From DAOTTI01 sp034437795 (GTDB lineage Bacteria; Chloroflexota; UBA11872; UBA12225): 27,318 bases of DNA. The notes beneath the pieces are model-generated. The model was not told the origin of the DNA. It was given only the letters and a program-made list of their open reading frames with translations, and ran no database searches. Location: positions 1 to 27,318 of the forward strand of contig DAOTTI010000171.1 of the NCBI GenBank assembly GCA_034437795.1, read 5' to 3'. The translations under genes and the position numbers were made by a program. Shown here one piece after another: positions 14,313 to 21,728 of the stretch (the stretch's first letter is position 1; the number at the start of each line of letters is the position of its first letter).

Positions 14313-15047
14313 GTCATCAGCCGTGAGGTCGCCGCCTGGAACCAGGTGGGTTTGCGCCGCGTACCGGATCAGATCGGCGGCCCCCTTCAGGCCAAGCTTG
14401 GCCACGATGTGCGCCTTGTGCGCCTCCACCGTCTTGACGCTGATGCACAGGCGCTGCGCGATCTCCCGATTGCTCAGCCCCCACCCCACCCACGCCAGCA
14501 GCTCCCGCTCCCGCGCGCTCAGCGCCCGCGTCTCGCCCGCGCCGCTGCTGCCGGAGCGCTGCCGCGCCGCCCCCTGGTGCCAGCGGTTCAGCACCTTGCG
14601 CGAGATCGTTGACGATAGATAGAAGCCGGCCCGCTTGACCTCCCGCACGGCGCAGACCAGCTCCGCCCCTGTGGCCTCCTTCAGCAGAAAGCCGGCCGCC
14701 CCGGCGCGCAGCCAGGCAAAGAGGCGTTCCTCATTCGTCTCCGCGCCCAGGAGCAGCACGCGGCTGGTGCCCACCTTGCGGAGCTGCCGCAGCGTCTCCA
14801 GCGCGCTCAGGCCGGGCATCTCCACATCCAGCAGCACGACGTCCGGCCGCTGCTGCGAGGCCTGCCAGACCGCCTGCCGCCCGTCTCCCGCCTCGGCCAC
14901 TACCTCAAAGCCACCCGCCTCGGCCAGCAAGGCGCGGATCCCGTGGCGGAGCAAAGTGTGGTCGTCGGCCACCACCACGCGAATCGGCGCGTCCGGCGCA
15001 GGCGCGTTCTCGTCGGGCCGCTCAGTCGCGGAGAGCACAGCAATCAC
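14310..15047 (-). CDS. NarL/LuxR-family response regulator (RR1)
   Basis: DNA-binding response regulator. The receiver domain is at about 22-140 with VVVADDH, the phospho-acceptor Asp74 in VVLLDVEMPG, and the conserved Lys in FLLKEATG. A LuxR-type helix-turn-helix is at ~175-235 (LSARERELLAWVGWGLSNREIAQRL, then SVKTVEAHKAHIVAKLGLKG). The open frame extends upstream to 15209, but that part is translated tandem repeat. The GTGs at 15047 and 15038 lie just before the domain; 15047 is chosen without a strong ribosome-binding site. Its stop abuts the flbD start duplication. The gene order suggests a regulator of motility or signalling, which is an inference. Confidence 0.9.
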   Translation of the reverse strand: MIAVLSATERPDENAPAPDAPIRVVVADDHTLLRHGIRALLAEAGGFEVVAEAGDGRQAVWQASQQRPDVVLLDVEMPGLSALETLRQLRKVGTSRVLLLGAETNEERLFAWLRAGAAGFLLKEATGAELVCAVREVKRAGFYLSSTISRKVLNRWHQGAARQRSGSSGAGETRALSARERELLAWVGWGLSNREIAQRLCISVKTVEAHKAHIVAKLGLKGAADLIRYAAQTHLVPGGDLTADD

Positions 15048-15098
15048 GGCGACGCACTCAGTGTCGCCGATCGACCCGCCCGACTGGTGGGGCTGGGA

Positions 15099-15181
15099 CG
15101 AATTGGCATCCGCCGCTTGGCCGATGGCCTGAGTATTCACGAATTGGCATCTGCCGCTTGGCCGATACTCTGGGCTATTCT
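15099..15181. repeat. 41-bp tandem duplication upstream of RR1
   Basis: A 27-base segment (CGAATTGGCATC, then TGCCGC or CGCCGC, then TTGGCCGAT) at 15099-15125 recurs at 15140-15166 with one mismatch; the following ~14 bases are also similar. Each unit contains an imperfect ATCsGCC/GGCCGAT inverted repeat related to those at 7095 and 9085. Its place just before the probable RR1 start makes it a possible binding site or leader structure. Confidence 0.8.
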
Positions 15182-15331
15182 CAGCCAGCGATGGGTCCCT
15201 TCTCTGCACGGGAGAGGGCGAGGGTGAGGGCTCCTACAAAGTCCCTCCCTCTGGCAGAACGGCCAATCCCCTCTCCCCATGGGGGAGGGGTAGGGTGAGG
15301 GCTCCTGCCAACTCCCTATAGGAGAACACGA
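15182..15331 (+). repeat. Gap between RR2 and RR1 with GAGGGTGAGGGCTCC repeats
   Basis: No gene is visible. Two GGGTGAGGGCTCCT elements (near 15222 and 15293) each follow a GAGAGGG or GGGAGGGG run. Around 15271-15293 is an imperfect CCCCTCTCCCC/GGGGGAGGGG hairpin. These are variants of the dispersed repeat found at 9166, 21570, 23700 and 24320. Confidence 0.65.
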
Positions 15332-15362
15332 GCCCGCGGAGCGGGCGACGGGGACAGCCCCG
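15332..15362 (-). terminator. Two adjacent hairpins just after RR2 stop
   Basis: In the minus-strand sense, right after the RR2 stop at 15364, CGGGG-CTGT-CCCCG (15362-15349) and GCCCGC-TCC-GCGGGC (15346-15332) form two perfect stems. They are followed by TCGTGTTCTCC, only weakly T-rich. They may cause partial termination or be a copy of a mobile hairpin, since CGGGGACAGCCCCG recurs at 24274-24287. Confidence 0.4.
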
Positions 15363-15363
15363 C

Positions 15364-16056
15364 TCAGCCCAGTAGACCCCGCGTCACCGCCTGCACCGCC
15401 GCCTGGGTCCGGTCGCTGACCTGCATCTTCTGCAGAATGTGCTCCAGGTGCGTCTTCACCGTCGCCACGCTCACCGACAGCCGCGCCGCAATCTCCTTAT
15501 TGCTCAGGCCGGCCGCAATCAGCCGGAGCACCTCCACCTCCCGCGGCGTCAGCCGGTCCGCCCCGGGGCCGACCGGCATCGGCCCAGCGGCCGCCTGCTC
15601 CGCGTCCGCCGCTAGCCGCCGCAGGAACTTGCCCACCACCTCCTGGTTGAGCAGCGACCCTCCCTCCACCACGGTGTGGATCGCCGCCAGCAGGTCGGGG
15701 CCGGCCACGTCCTTCAGCACGTACCCGCTGGCCCCCGCCTTCACCGCCTCAAACAGGTAGTCCGGGTTCTCATACATCGTCAGCATGATCACGCTGGCCG
15801 TAGGGACCGCCTGCTTGATCTGGCGCGTGGCGGAGATGCCGTCCATGTCCGGCATCCGAATGTCCATCAGGATGATGTCCGGGCGCAGCAGTTCGGCACA
15901 GCCCACGGCCTCACGCCCCGTGTGCGCCTCACCCACGACCTCGATGCTGGGATCGGTGGAGAGCACGGCGCGCAGGCCCTCCAGCACGAGATGGTGGTCA
16001 TCGACCACCAGCACGCGAATGCGGCGGGGCGCGCCCCCGCGCCGGAACTCGGTCAT
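15364..16056 (-). CDS. NarL/LuxR-family response regulator (RR2)
   Basis: DNA-binding response regulator, the likely partner of the kinase just upstream. The receiver domain (13-130) has VLVVDDHH, the phospho-acceptor Asp65 in IILMDIRMPD, and Lys in GYVLKDVAG. The LuxR-type helix-turn-helix (165-225) has LTPREVEVLRLIAAGLSNKE, then LSVSVATVKTHLEHILQKM. Length (230 residues) is normal for NarL/LiaR/DegU-type regulators. It starts 10 bases after the kinase stop. Two perfect hairpins follow its stop. Confidence 0.95.
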   Translation of the reverse strand: MTEFRRGGAPRRIRVLVVDDHHLVLEGLRAVLSTDPSIEVVGEAHTGREAVGCAELLRPDIILMDIRMPDMDGISATRQIKQAVPTASVIMLTMYENPDYLFEAVKAGASGYVLKDVAGPDLLAAIHTVVEGGSLLNQEVVGKFLRRLAADAEQAAAGPMPVGPGADRLTPREVEVLRLIAAGLSNKEIAARLSVSVATVKTHLEHILQKMQVSDRTQAAVQAVTRGLLG

Positions 16057-16066
16057 TGCCCCCGCA

Positions 16067-17851
16067 TTATAGTGGCGCTTCCGCCCCCAGCGGCGCCGGA
16101 CTGTCCGATTGTCCCACCCCGTCCGGTTGCTGGATGGGGATGCTCACCCGCACCACCGTCCCCTGCCCGCGCGTGCTCTCCAGCTCGAACCGCCCCCCGA
16201 GCAGGTGCGCCCGCTCGCGCATGCTGTGCAGCCCCACGTGCCGGCCGGGCCGGTGCCCGCCCGGCGCCGCGGCGCTGAACTCGTCCGGGTCAAACCCCTG
16301 CCCCCAGTCCTGCACCACCATGTGCAGCCAGGTGCCCTGGCGCCGGAGCTCCACCCGCGCCCGCGCCGCGTCCCCGTGCCGGCGCGCATTGGTCAACGCC
16401 TCCTGCACGATCCGGTAGGCCGTCACCTCCACCGGCGCCGGCAGGCGCTCCGGACCCACGTCCTCCACCAGCTCCACGTGCCAGCCAAAGTCATCGCGCA
16501 GCGACTGCACGTAGAGCTGGATCGCCGTTACCAGGCCAAAGTCGTCCAACTCGGACGGCCGTAGCCCGGCGATGACCTTGCGCACCTCCTCGATCGACTT
16601 CTGCAAGAGGAACAGGCCCTTCTGGAGCGTCTGCTCCGCCCGCGGGTCGCCCCGCTGGTGCAGCAGCCCGAACGACTGCAGGTGCTGGTGCGCGCTCACC
16701 ATCAGCTGCGCCAGCCCATCGTGGATGTCGTACGCCACCCGCCGCCGGTCCTCCTCCTGTCCCTGGATCATCCGCTCCACCAGGTCCTGCAGGTGCGCCT
16801 CCTTTTCACGCACCGCGCGGTACAGCTTGGCGTTCTCGATGGCGATCGCCGCCTGCGTGGCCAATCCCACCAGCAGATGGCTCTCATCGTACCGCGCCCC
16901 CCGCGCGTACACCTCCAGCGTCCCGATCACCTGCTGGCGCACCTTCAGCCCAATGCACCACCCCGTCACCGGCGGGATGCCGAGCGGGCGCAGCGCCCCA
17001 TCTCGCAGCACTGCCCCGATGGTCAGGCGCACCCCCGGCGTGGTACGGTACGCCAGCCACTCCGCCGTGGCCCCGCTGCCGGCCAGCACCCCCAGCTCCC
17101 CCGAGCTACCCAGGCCCGTGATCAGGCAGCAGTCCGCGTGCGTCAGGCGCCGCGACATCTCCAGGATGCCTTCCAGCACCTCGCCCAGCTCCAGGCTCGA
17201 CGAGATCGCCTGCCCGGCGTCGTACAGCGTGAGCAGCTCCTCCCGCGCCCGCTCCAACTGCTCCCTCAGGTGCGCGCCCTCGATCGCCGGCGCCAGACGC
17301 GCGGCCATCCCCTGCAGCACGTCCACGTCCTCCGGGGCCAGCGGCTGCTGCAGGGCCCCTGAGTAGAGGAACAGCGTCCCCAGCGGACGCTCGCCCCCTG
17401 CCAGCAGCGGCACCACCACGTAGGCTGGCGGCGCCCCACCGGTCACAGGCGGCTGTGCCTCGCCCCGCGGCACCGCGTGCTGCACCGGCCGGGCCCCCGC
17501 CAGCGCCTGCTGGTGCAGCGCCAGCACCGGGCCCCGCAGCACCGTCCCTGGCATCAGCCGCTCCACGCCCGCCCCCGGGGCATGGCCGGCTACCCGCCGC
17601 ACCAGCACTCGGTCGCTGCTGGGGCTGACCAGCAGGGCCGCCCCCGCCTGGTGGCCGGCAAACCCCAGCGCCTGCTCCAGCGCCGCCCCCAGCAGCCCAT
17701 CGACGTCCTGCTGACCGGCCACCGCCCGATCGAAGGCCAGCACCGCGCCCAGGCGCTCCGCATCACTGCGGGGGGCGCGGAACAGGTGCAGCAGGGTTCG
17801 CCCCCGCCGGCCCTGCGCGCCGCTGAAGGGCCGGCCTGCCCTTACTTCCAT
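16067..17851 (-). CDS. GAF-domain sensor histidine kinase, NarX/LiaS type
   Basis: Two-component sensor. Residues ~45-190 and ~210-345 are two GAF-like domains; no membrane helix or signal peptide is visible, so it should be cytoplasmic. HisKA_3 follows with EEDRRRVAYDIHDGLAQ and phospho-acceptor His377. The HATPase domain lies at ~460-575 (AYRIVQEALTNARRHGDA, then VQDWGQGFDPDEF, then GLHSMRERAHLLGG). The ligand is unknown; GAF domains may bind haem, cNMP or small molecules. The ATG at 17851 overlaps the upstream gene by 10 bases and the stop is 10 bases before RR2, so kinase and regulator are co-expressed. Confidence 0.95.
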   Translation of the reverse strand: MEVRAGRPFSGAQGRRGRTLLHLFRAPRSDAERLGAVLAFDRAVAGQQDVDGLLGAALEQALGFAGHQAGAALLVSPSSDRVLVRRVAGHAPGAGVERLMPGTVLRGPVLALHQQALAGARPVQHAVPRGEAQPPVTGGAPPAYVVVPLLAGGERPLGTLFLYSGALQQPLAPEDVDVLQGMAARLAPAIEGAHLREQLERAREELLTLYDAGQAISSSLELGEVLEGILEMSRRLTHADCCLITGLGSSGELGVLAGSGATAEWLAYRTTPGVRLTIGAVLRDGALRPLGIPPVTGWCIGLKVRQQVIGTLEVYARGARYDESHLLVGLATQAAIAIENAKLYRAVREKEAHLQDLVERMIQGQEEDRRRVAYDIHDGLAQLMVSAHQHLQSFGLLHQRGDPRAEQTLQKGLFLLQKSIEEVRKVIAGLRPSELDDFGLVTAIQLYVQSLRDDFGWHVELVEDVGPERLPAPVEVTAYRIVQEALTNARRHGDAARARVELRRQGTWLHMVVQDWGQGFDPDEFSAAAPGGHRPGRHVGLHSMRERAHLLGGRFELESTRGQGTVVRVSIPIQQPDGVGQSDSPAPLGAEAPL

Positions 17852-18348
17852 AGCCGGCTGCCGCCGTCCTCTCCCCGTGCTGCCAGGTAACGCGCCGTCA
17901 CCCAGAGCGTGAACGTGCCGGCCCCGCCGCCCAGGTCCGCCGGCAAGCGCAGGGCCAGCGAGCCACCGCCCGGCCCAACGCCCCGCCGGCGGCAGGCCTT
18001 CTGCAGCGCCTCTCGCTCATCCCCGTCCAGCGCATCGGAGAGATACATCTCCCCGTCGGGGCCGGCCAGCGCCAGCGCCTTCAGGCGCCCGCCCAAGTCG
18101 CGGCACAGGGCGCGATAGACGCCCACCTGCGCCTCGACGAAGCCAGCCGGCAGGGCCGCCTGGTCCAGAAACGCCTCCAGTGCGGCGCCGGCCTCGGGCC
18201 GGCCGGCGGGCGCTGCGCCCGTCTCTGCCCCGGCTTGAGTGGCGCCGCCCCCGCCCTCGCCAGCGATCTCCAGGCGCGCCGCACAAGGCATCCGCGGCTT
18301 CGAGGTAGCGCCGTCCCCGCCCTCGCCAGGGATCCCGCGGTCTTGCAT
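17842..18348 (-). CDS. Hypothetical protein at the head of the kinase/flagellar operon
   Basis: 168 residues, no family recognised. Residues 1-55 are Gly/Ala-rich and contain a 10-residue peptide repeat (IPGEGGDGAT and IAGEGGGGAT) 22 residues apart, encoded by the direct repeat 18239-18271 / 18305-18337. From ~55 on it looks folded (ALEAFLDQAALPAGFVEAQV, then LKALALAGPDGEMYLSDAL, then TFTLWVTARYLAARG). No signal peptide or membrane helix. Its last codons overlap the kinase start by 10 bases, implying coupled translation, so it may be a sensor partner or input protein. The real start could be later than the ATG at 18348. Confidence 0.7.
   Translation of the reverse strand: MQDRGIPGEGGDGATSKPRMPCAARLEIAGEGGGGATQAGAETGAAPAGRPEAGAALEAFLDQAALPAGFVEAQVGVYRALCRDLGGRLKALALAGPDGEMYLSDALDGDEREALQKACRRRGVGPGGGSLALRLPADLGGGAGTFTLWVTARYLAARGEDGGSRLWK
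18239..18337. repeat. In-frame 66-bp-period duplication in the hypothetical gene
   Basis: 18239-18271 and 18305-18337 match at 28 of 33 positions. The 66-base period equals 22 codons, so the frame is kept. Confidence 0.7.
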
Positions 18349-18483
18349 CGTTCACATCCCGCGCCGCGGCCTGCCTTCCGTTCGCCCCGGCGCGGGTCCT
18401 GCTCCTGCTCGTGCTGTGGCGGGCATCCGCCCTGGAACTCTTGCGGACATCCACCCTGGAGCCCTCTCTTCGGCTCCTCCAGG
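18349..18483 (-). promoter_or_regulatory. Leader of the flagellar operon with 24-bp direct repeat and hairpin
   Basis: Between the TATAAT box and the first gene the minus strand carries CCAGGGTGGATGTCC and CCAGGGCGGATGCCC (18459-18445 and 18435-18421), 24 bases apart. At 18458-18477 GGAGCC and GGCTCC form a 6-bp stem with an 8-base loop. These are candidate operator or leader elements; no known motif is recognised. Confidence 0.45.
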
Positions 18484-18489
18484 ATTATA
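18484..18489 (-). promoter_or_regulatory. Candidate -10 box of the kinase/flagellar operon
   Basis: A perfect TATAAT on the minus strand in very GC-rich DNA, about 135 bases upstream of the first gene. A TTTGCC resembling a -35 box is 22 bases upstream, which is too far to be convincing, so a 16-18 base spacing is not met. Confidence 0.5.
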
Positions 18490-18840
18490 GGCCGTTTCGG
18501 CCCGCCCGCCCGGCAAAGCATACCGTCCTCCCATCCCCAAGCCAAGCGCAACCCCGCCGGCGGGAGCAACCCGGAGCAAGCCAATGCTTTCGCGCACGCG
18601 CCATTGCGTTCCGTCTCCCTTTGGGGACGGGTTAGGGTGAGGGCTCCACTCGCTACCCGCTACCGCCTCCCCTCGTCCTCTCAACTTTGCACTTTGAACC
18701 TTGAACTTTGATCTCCGTCCGTGCCACGTCATCCGGCACGCTTTCTGCAACGTTCTGTCACAATGGAAGCGCCAAGCGCGGTTGCGCGGCGGCCGCCCGC
18801 GGTCCGCTGCGCCAGATACGAGACGCGGAGCAGTGTTCCA
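18490..18840. other. Divergent intergenic region between flagellar operon and transpeptidase
   Basis: No gene is supported. It contains a single GGGTTAGGGTGAGGGCTCC element of the dispersed repeat (about 18627-18646) and a copy of the TTTGAACC repeat (18685-18717). The frame of the downstream transpeptidase is open back to 18721, but the signal peptide argues for a start at 18841. Confidence 0.6.
18685..18717. repeat. 33-bp TTTGAACCTTGAAC repeat, copy 2
   Basis: Matches 4728-4760 at 30 of 33 positions. It lies ~120 bases before the transpeptidase start and contrasts with the surrounding GC-rich sequence. Confidence 0.75.
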
Positions 18841-20142
18841 ATGCCTCGCCACCTCCTCGCCGCCCGTTCGCTCTCAGACGCCGTCCTGCTCTCCCGCCGA
18901 CGCCTCCTGGCCGGTCTGGCCGGCGCCGGAGGGGCCGCCGCCCGCCTCGCCGCCCCGCCCCCGGGGTACGCTGAAAGCGAGGCGACGCGCGCCCAGGCCG
19001 CCACGGCCGCCCGCGTGGCCGACTGGGACGTGCCCGGCGGGCACTTCTACACCCAGGGAGCGCCCGAAGACGCCCCGCCGGACACCGGCTTCGTCGTCGC
19101 CAACGCCTTCGGCCTACAGCTCTGGCGCGACTACCAGGCCCTGGGCGGGCCGGCCCAGCTGGGCTTCCCCATCTCCTCCCACTACGACGCCGGCGGCGTC
19201 ACCTACCAGGTGATGGAGGGCGCCGTCCTCCGCTGGCACGCGCCGGCCGGCCACGCCGACGTCTTCCCTATCTTCTGGGCGCTGGCCGAGGCCGGCCTCG
19301 ACGAATGGCTGGCCGCGCGCGGCATTCCCCCCGCCTCCCCGCACCTGCTGGAAGACCCTGACCTCCCCGCGGAGACCCGCCTCTCCTGGCTCACCCACCC
19401 CGTCCTGCGCACGGCCTATCTGGGCGCCGGTGAGGCCGACGCCCAGGCGCGCTTCGGCCTGCCCATGGGCGAGCCGGAGCGCTTCGGCCCCTATCTGGCG
19501 CAGCGCTTCGACAAGGCCGTCCTCCAGCTCTGGCTGGACGACGTGCCGGGCCAGCCCGCGCCCGGCGCCGTCACCCTCGTCCAGGCCGGCCGGTTGTTGG
19601 TCGAGGCCGGCCTGGTGCCCGAAGACGCCCTGGTCCCCCAGCCGGCGCCGGCGCCTCGGCCGGTCCTGCACACGCTGCCCGGGGCCACCTCGGCCCACGC
19701 GGCGCCCGTCGCCGCCCCCGGCGCTGGCAAGTACATCCTCGTCTCCCTCAGCCGGCAGTGGTGGTACGCCTTCCAGGATGGCCAGCAGGTCTACAACGGG
19801 CCGGTGACCACCGGCCGTCCCGAGCTCCCCACGCCCGTGGGGCGCTTCACCGTCCTTAGCCGGCACTCCCCCTACGTCTTCGTCTCGCCCTGGCCCCGTG
19901 GTTCGCCCTTCTGGTACGAGACCTCGCCCTGCAGCTTCGCCCTGCGCATCACCGGCAACGGCGTCTACCTGCACGATGCCCCCTGGCGCCCCTTCTATGG
20001 CCCAGGCACCAACGTCCCCCATATCGACCCAGACGGCGTCTGGCGCACCGGCTCCCACGGCTGCATCAACCTCCCCTACGCGGCCGCCGCCTGGCTCTGG
20101 ACCTTCGCCCCTGTCGGCACGCCGGTCGACGTCATCGTCTGA
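18841..20142 (+). CDS. Secreted L,D-transpeptidase (YkuD) with LGFP-like N-terminal repeats
   Basis: Cell-wall enzyme that forms 3-3 peptidoglycan cross-links. The YkuD domain fills the C-terminal third: KYILVSLSRQWWYAFQDGQQ, then TPVGRFTVLSRH, a His in VYLHDAP, and the catalytic SHGCIN with Cys408. The middle has two LGFP-like segments (GGPAQLGFPISSHYDAGG and GLPMGEPERFG), typical of such enzymes in Chloroflexota-like bacteria. The ATG at 18841 is preferred because it gives an N terminus with SRRRLLAGLAGAGG, a Tat-like signal with a twin Arg, and GGAG 11 bases upstream; the frame is also open to 18721. A Pro-rich linker precedes the catalytic domain. Confidence 0.93.
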   Translation: MPRHLLAARSLSDAVLLSRRRLLAGLAGAGGAAARLAAPPPGYAESEATRAQAATAARVADWDVPGGHFYTQGAPEDAPPDTGFVVANAFGLQLWRDYQALGGPAQLGFPISSHYDAGGVTYQVMEGAVLRWHAPAGHADVFPIFWALAEAGLDEWLAARGIPPASPHLLEDPDLPAETRLSWLTHPVLRTAYLGAGEADAQARFGLPMGEPERFGPYLAQRFDKAVLQLWLDDVPGQPAPGAVTLVQAGRLLVEAGLVPEDALVPQPAPAPRPVLHTLPGATSAHAAPVAAPGAGKYILVSLSRQWWYAFQDGQQVYNGPVTTGRPELPTPVGRFTVLSRHSPYVFVSPWPRGSPFWYETSPCSFALRITGNGVYLHDAPWRPFYGPGTNVPHIDPDGVWRTGSHGCINLPYAAAAWLWTFAPVGTPVDVIV

Positions 20143-20221
20143 GCGCCTCCTCATCCCGCTCCCTCGCTGCAGGCGGCCGCCGCGCCCCATGCCTGCCGCG
20201 CTCCCTCGCCGCAGGGAACCG
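20143..20221. repeat. Convergent gap with short direct repeat
   Basis: CGCTCCCTCGCTGCAGG and CGCTCCCTCGCCGCAGG occur about 45 bases apart between the transpeptidase and the dehydratase-like gene. No terminator with a T-tract is visible. Confidence 0.5.
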
Positions 20222-21322
20222 TCACGCCGCGCGGTGCCTCCGCGCCGCGTCCTCGTTCAACCGCACCCCCAGCCCAGGCGCATCAGGCACGGTGTAGTAG
20301 CCGCCCACGATCGACTCCGCCGGCTCGACCAGCGTCTCCCGCCAATCCACCTCGCCAAAGGCGTATTCCAGAATGGCGAAGTTCGGCATCGTCGCGCAGG
20401 CGTGGACGGTCGCGGCCATCGCCACCGGCCCAGACGGATTGTGCGGTGCCACCAGCACGTGCGCCGGCTCCGCCATGGCCGCGATCCGCCGCAGCTCCGC
20501 GATCCCGCCGCAGTGCTTAACGTCCGGCATCGCCACGTCCAGCATCCGGCGCGTCAGCAACGGCCAGAACCCGTCCCGCCCGAAAAGCGTCTCCCCCGTC
20601 GCCACCGGCTGCTCGATCGTGGCGTGGACCCGTGCCAGCCCATCTAGATCGGACCGCGGCACCGGATCCTCATACCAGAACAGGCGCGCCGGCTCCAGGT
20701 CCCGCGCCACACGGATGGCCCAGGCGGCGTTGAAGTGCGCGTGGCAGTCCAGCAGGACCTGCACTTCCGGCCCCACCGCCTCCCGCACCGCCAGCACGCG
20801 GTCGATCCCTAGCTGGATGGTGGCAAACGCCTCCGGCGAATCCAGGCGGGGTACGTCGTCGAACGCGGCCAGCTTCACCGCCCGAAAGCCCCGGCCGACC
20901 GCCTGCCGCGCCTGCTGCGCGAACCCCTCCGGCGAGCGGTCCCATGTGGACCGGTTGATGTTGGCGTAGACCCACACCCGCGGGCGCAGCTTCCCGCCCA
21001 GCAAGCGCCAGATGGGCTGCCCCAGCGCCTGCCCCGCAATGTCCCACAGTGCCTGCTCCACCGCCGACAGCGCCGTCGCCCCCGCGCGGCTGGCCCCCAG
21101 CCCCTTGAACCGCTGAAAGAACGGCTCCACGTCCAGCGGGTTCCACCCCGCCAGCGCCGGCCCCAGCTGCCCCTGCAGCACGGCCGCCACCGCCTCATCA
21201 TTCCCGCCTTGCGACGCCTCCCCCAGCCCCGTGATCCCCTCATCGGTCTGCACCTGGACGAACTGCCAGTTCCCCCGCCGGCTCACCGCCACCCTGTGCA
21301 ACGACATACCGGTAATCTTCAT
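20222..21322 (-). CDS. Enolase-superfamily (mandelate racemase/MLE) protein, sugar-acid dehydratase-like
   Basis: Likely removes a proton alpha to a carboxylate, then eliminates water from a sugar acid. The capping domain starts at KITGMSLHRVAVSRRGNW and the barrel carries the three metal ligands: Asp192 (LLDCHAHFN), Glu218 (FWYEDPVP) and Glu244 (TGET). His294 in APHNPSGP resembles the His of D-galactonate dehydratase-type members. Lys150 is present, but the second Lys of the usual KxK motif is Ala152, again like dehydratases. The frame is open to 21808, but that part is translated dispersed repeat; the ATG at 21322 gives the correct N terminus of 366 residues and a GGCGGAG just upstream. The exact substrate cannot be told. 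The GH20-like gene upstream suggests a sugar-breakdown role. Confidence 0.9.
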   Translation of the reverse strand: MKITGMSLHRVAVSRRGNWQFVQVQTDEGITGLGEASQGGNDEAVAAVLQGQLGPALAGWNPLDVEPFFQRFKGLGASRAGATALSAVEQALWDIAGQALGQPIWRLLGGKLRPRVWVYANINRSTWDRSPEGFAQQARQAVGRGFRAVKLAAFDDVPRLDSPEAFATIQLGIDRVLAVREAVGPEVQVLLDCHAHFNAAWAIRVARDLEPARLFWYEDPVPRSDLDGLARVHATIEQPVATGETLFGRDGFWPLLTRRMLDVAMPDVKHCGGIAELRRIAAMAEPAHVLVAPHNPSGPVAMAATVHACATMPNFAILEYAFGEVDWRETLVEPAESIVGGYYTVPDAPGLGVRLNEDAARRHRAA

Positions 21323-21728
21323 CTCCGCCCTCTGCGTGCCAGCCAAGTCACCGCATCCGCGGCCCGCCGCGTGCCAGCCGCCGCTCTCGCTCCCACGCTC
21401 CAACCGCACCAGGCGCTCCGGCGGCGAGCGCAAGCAGTGGCAGGCATTCAAGGGTACGCCCTGGCGCCACGGCCCGCCACCGGCACAGCCCCTTCGCGTC
21501 CCTCCACCTCCTCCGAACCCCCACCGTCGCCTTCCCTCCCCCATGGGAGAGAGCGGTGAGGGCTCGTCCCCCCTCTCCCGCGTGCGGGAGAGGGGCGGCG
21601 GGGCCAAGCCGCACGGTGGGGTGGGGCAAGGGGCGGGTGCGGCGCGGCCCCGGCCGAAGGGGGTGAGGGCTGCCCTCCCGACGCGGCCCCGGCCGAAGGG
21701 GGTGAGGGCTTGCTCCGCGACGGCCCCC
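21323..21728 (+). repeat. Intergenic dispersed GC-rich repeat block
   Basis: No gene is supported here. 21570-21595 is a perfect CCCCTCTCCCGC / GCGGGAGAGGGG hairpin with a GT centre. It is followed by GGCGGGGCCAAGCCGCACGG and a partly tandem end: a 29-base element containing CGGCCCCGGCCGAAGGGGG at 21643-21671 and, identical, at 21682-21710. The order and orientation match the copies at 1798-2040 and 9166-9339. The stretch 21323-21540 holds nothing recognised. Confidence 0.85.

Noticed and set aside
15048..15209. N-terminal extension of RR1
   Set aside because: It encodes the tandem repeat and begins with a GTG without support; the receiver domain starts later.
18721..18840. N-terminal extension of the L,D-transpeptidase
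   Set aside because: The later ATG directly precedes a Tat-like signal; the earlier part is basic and would hide it.
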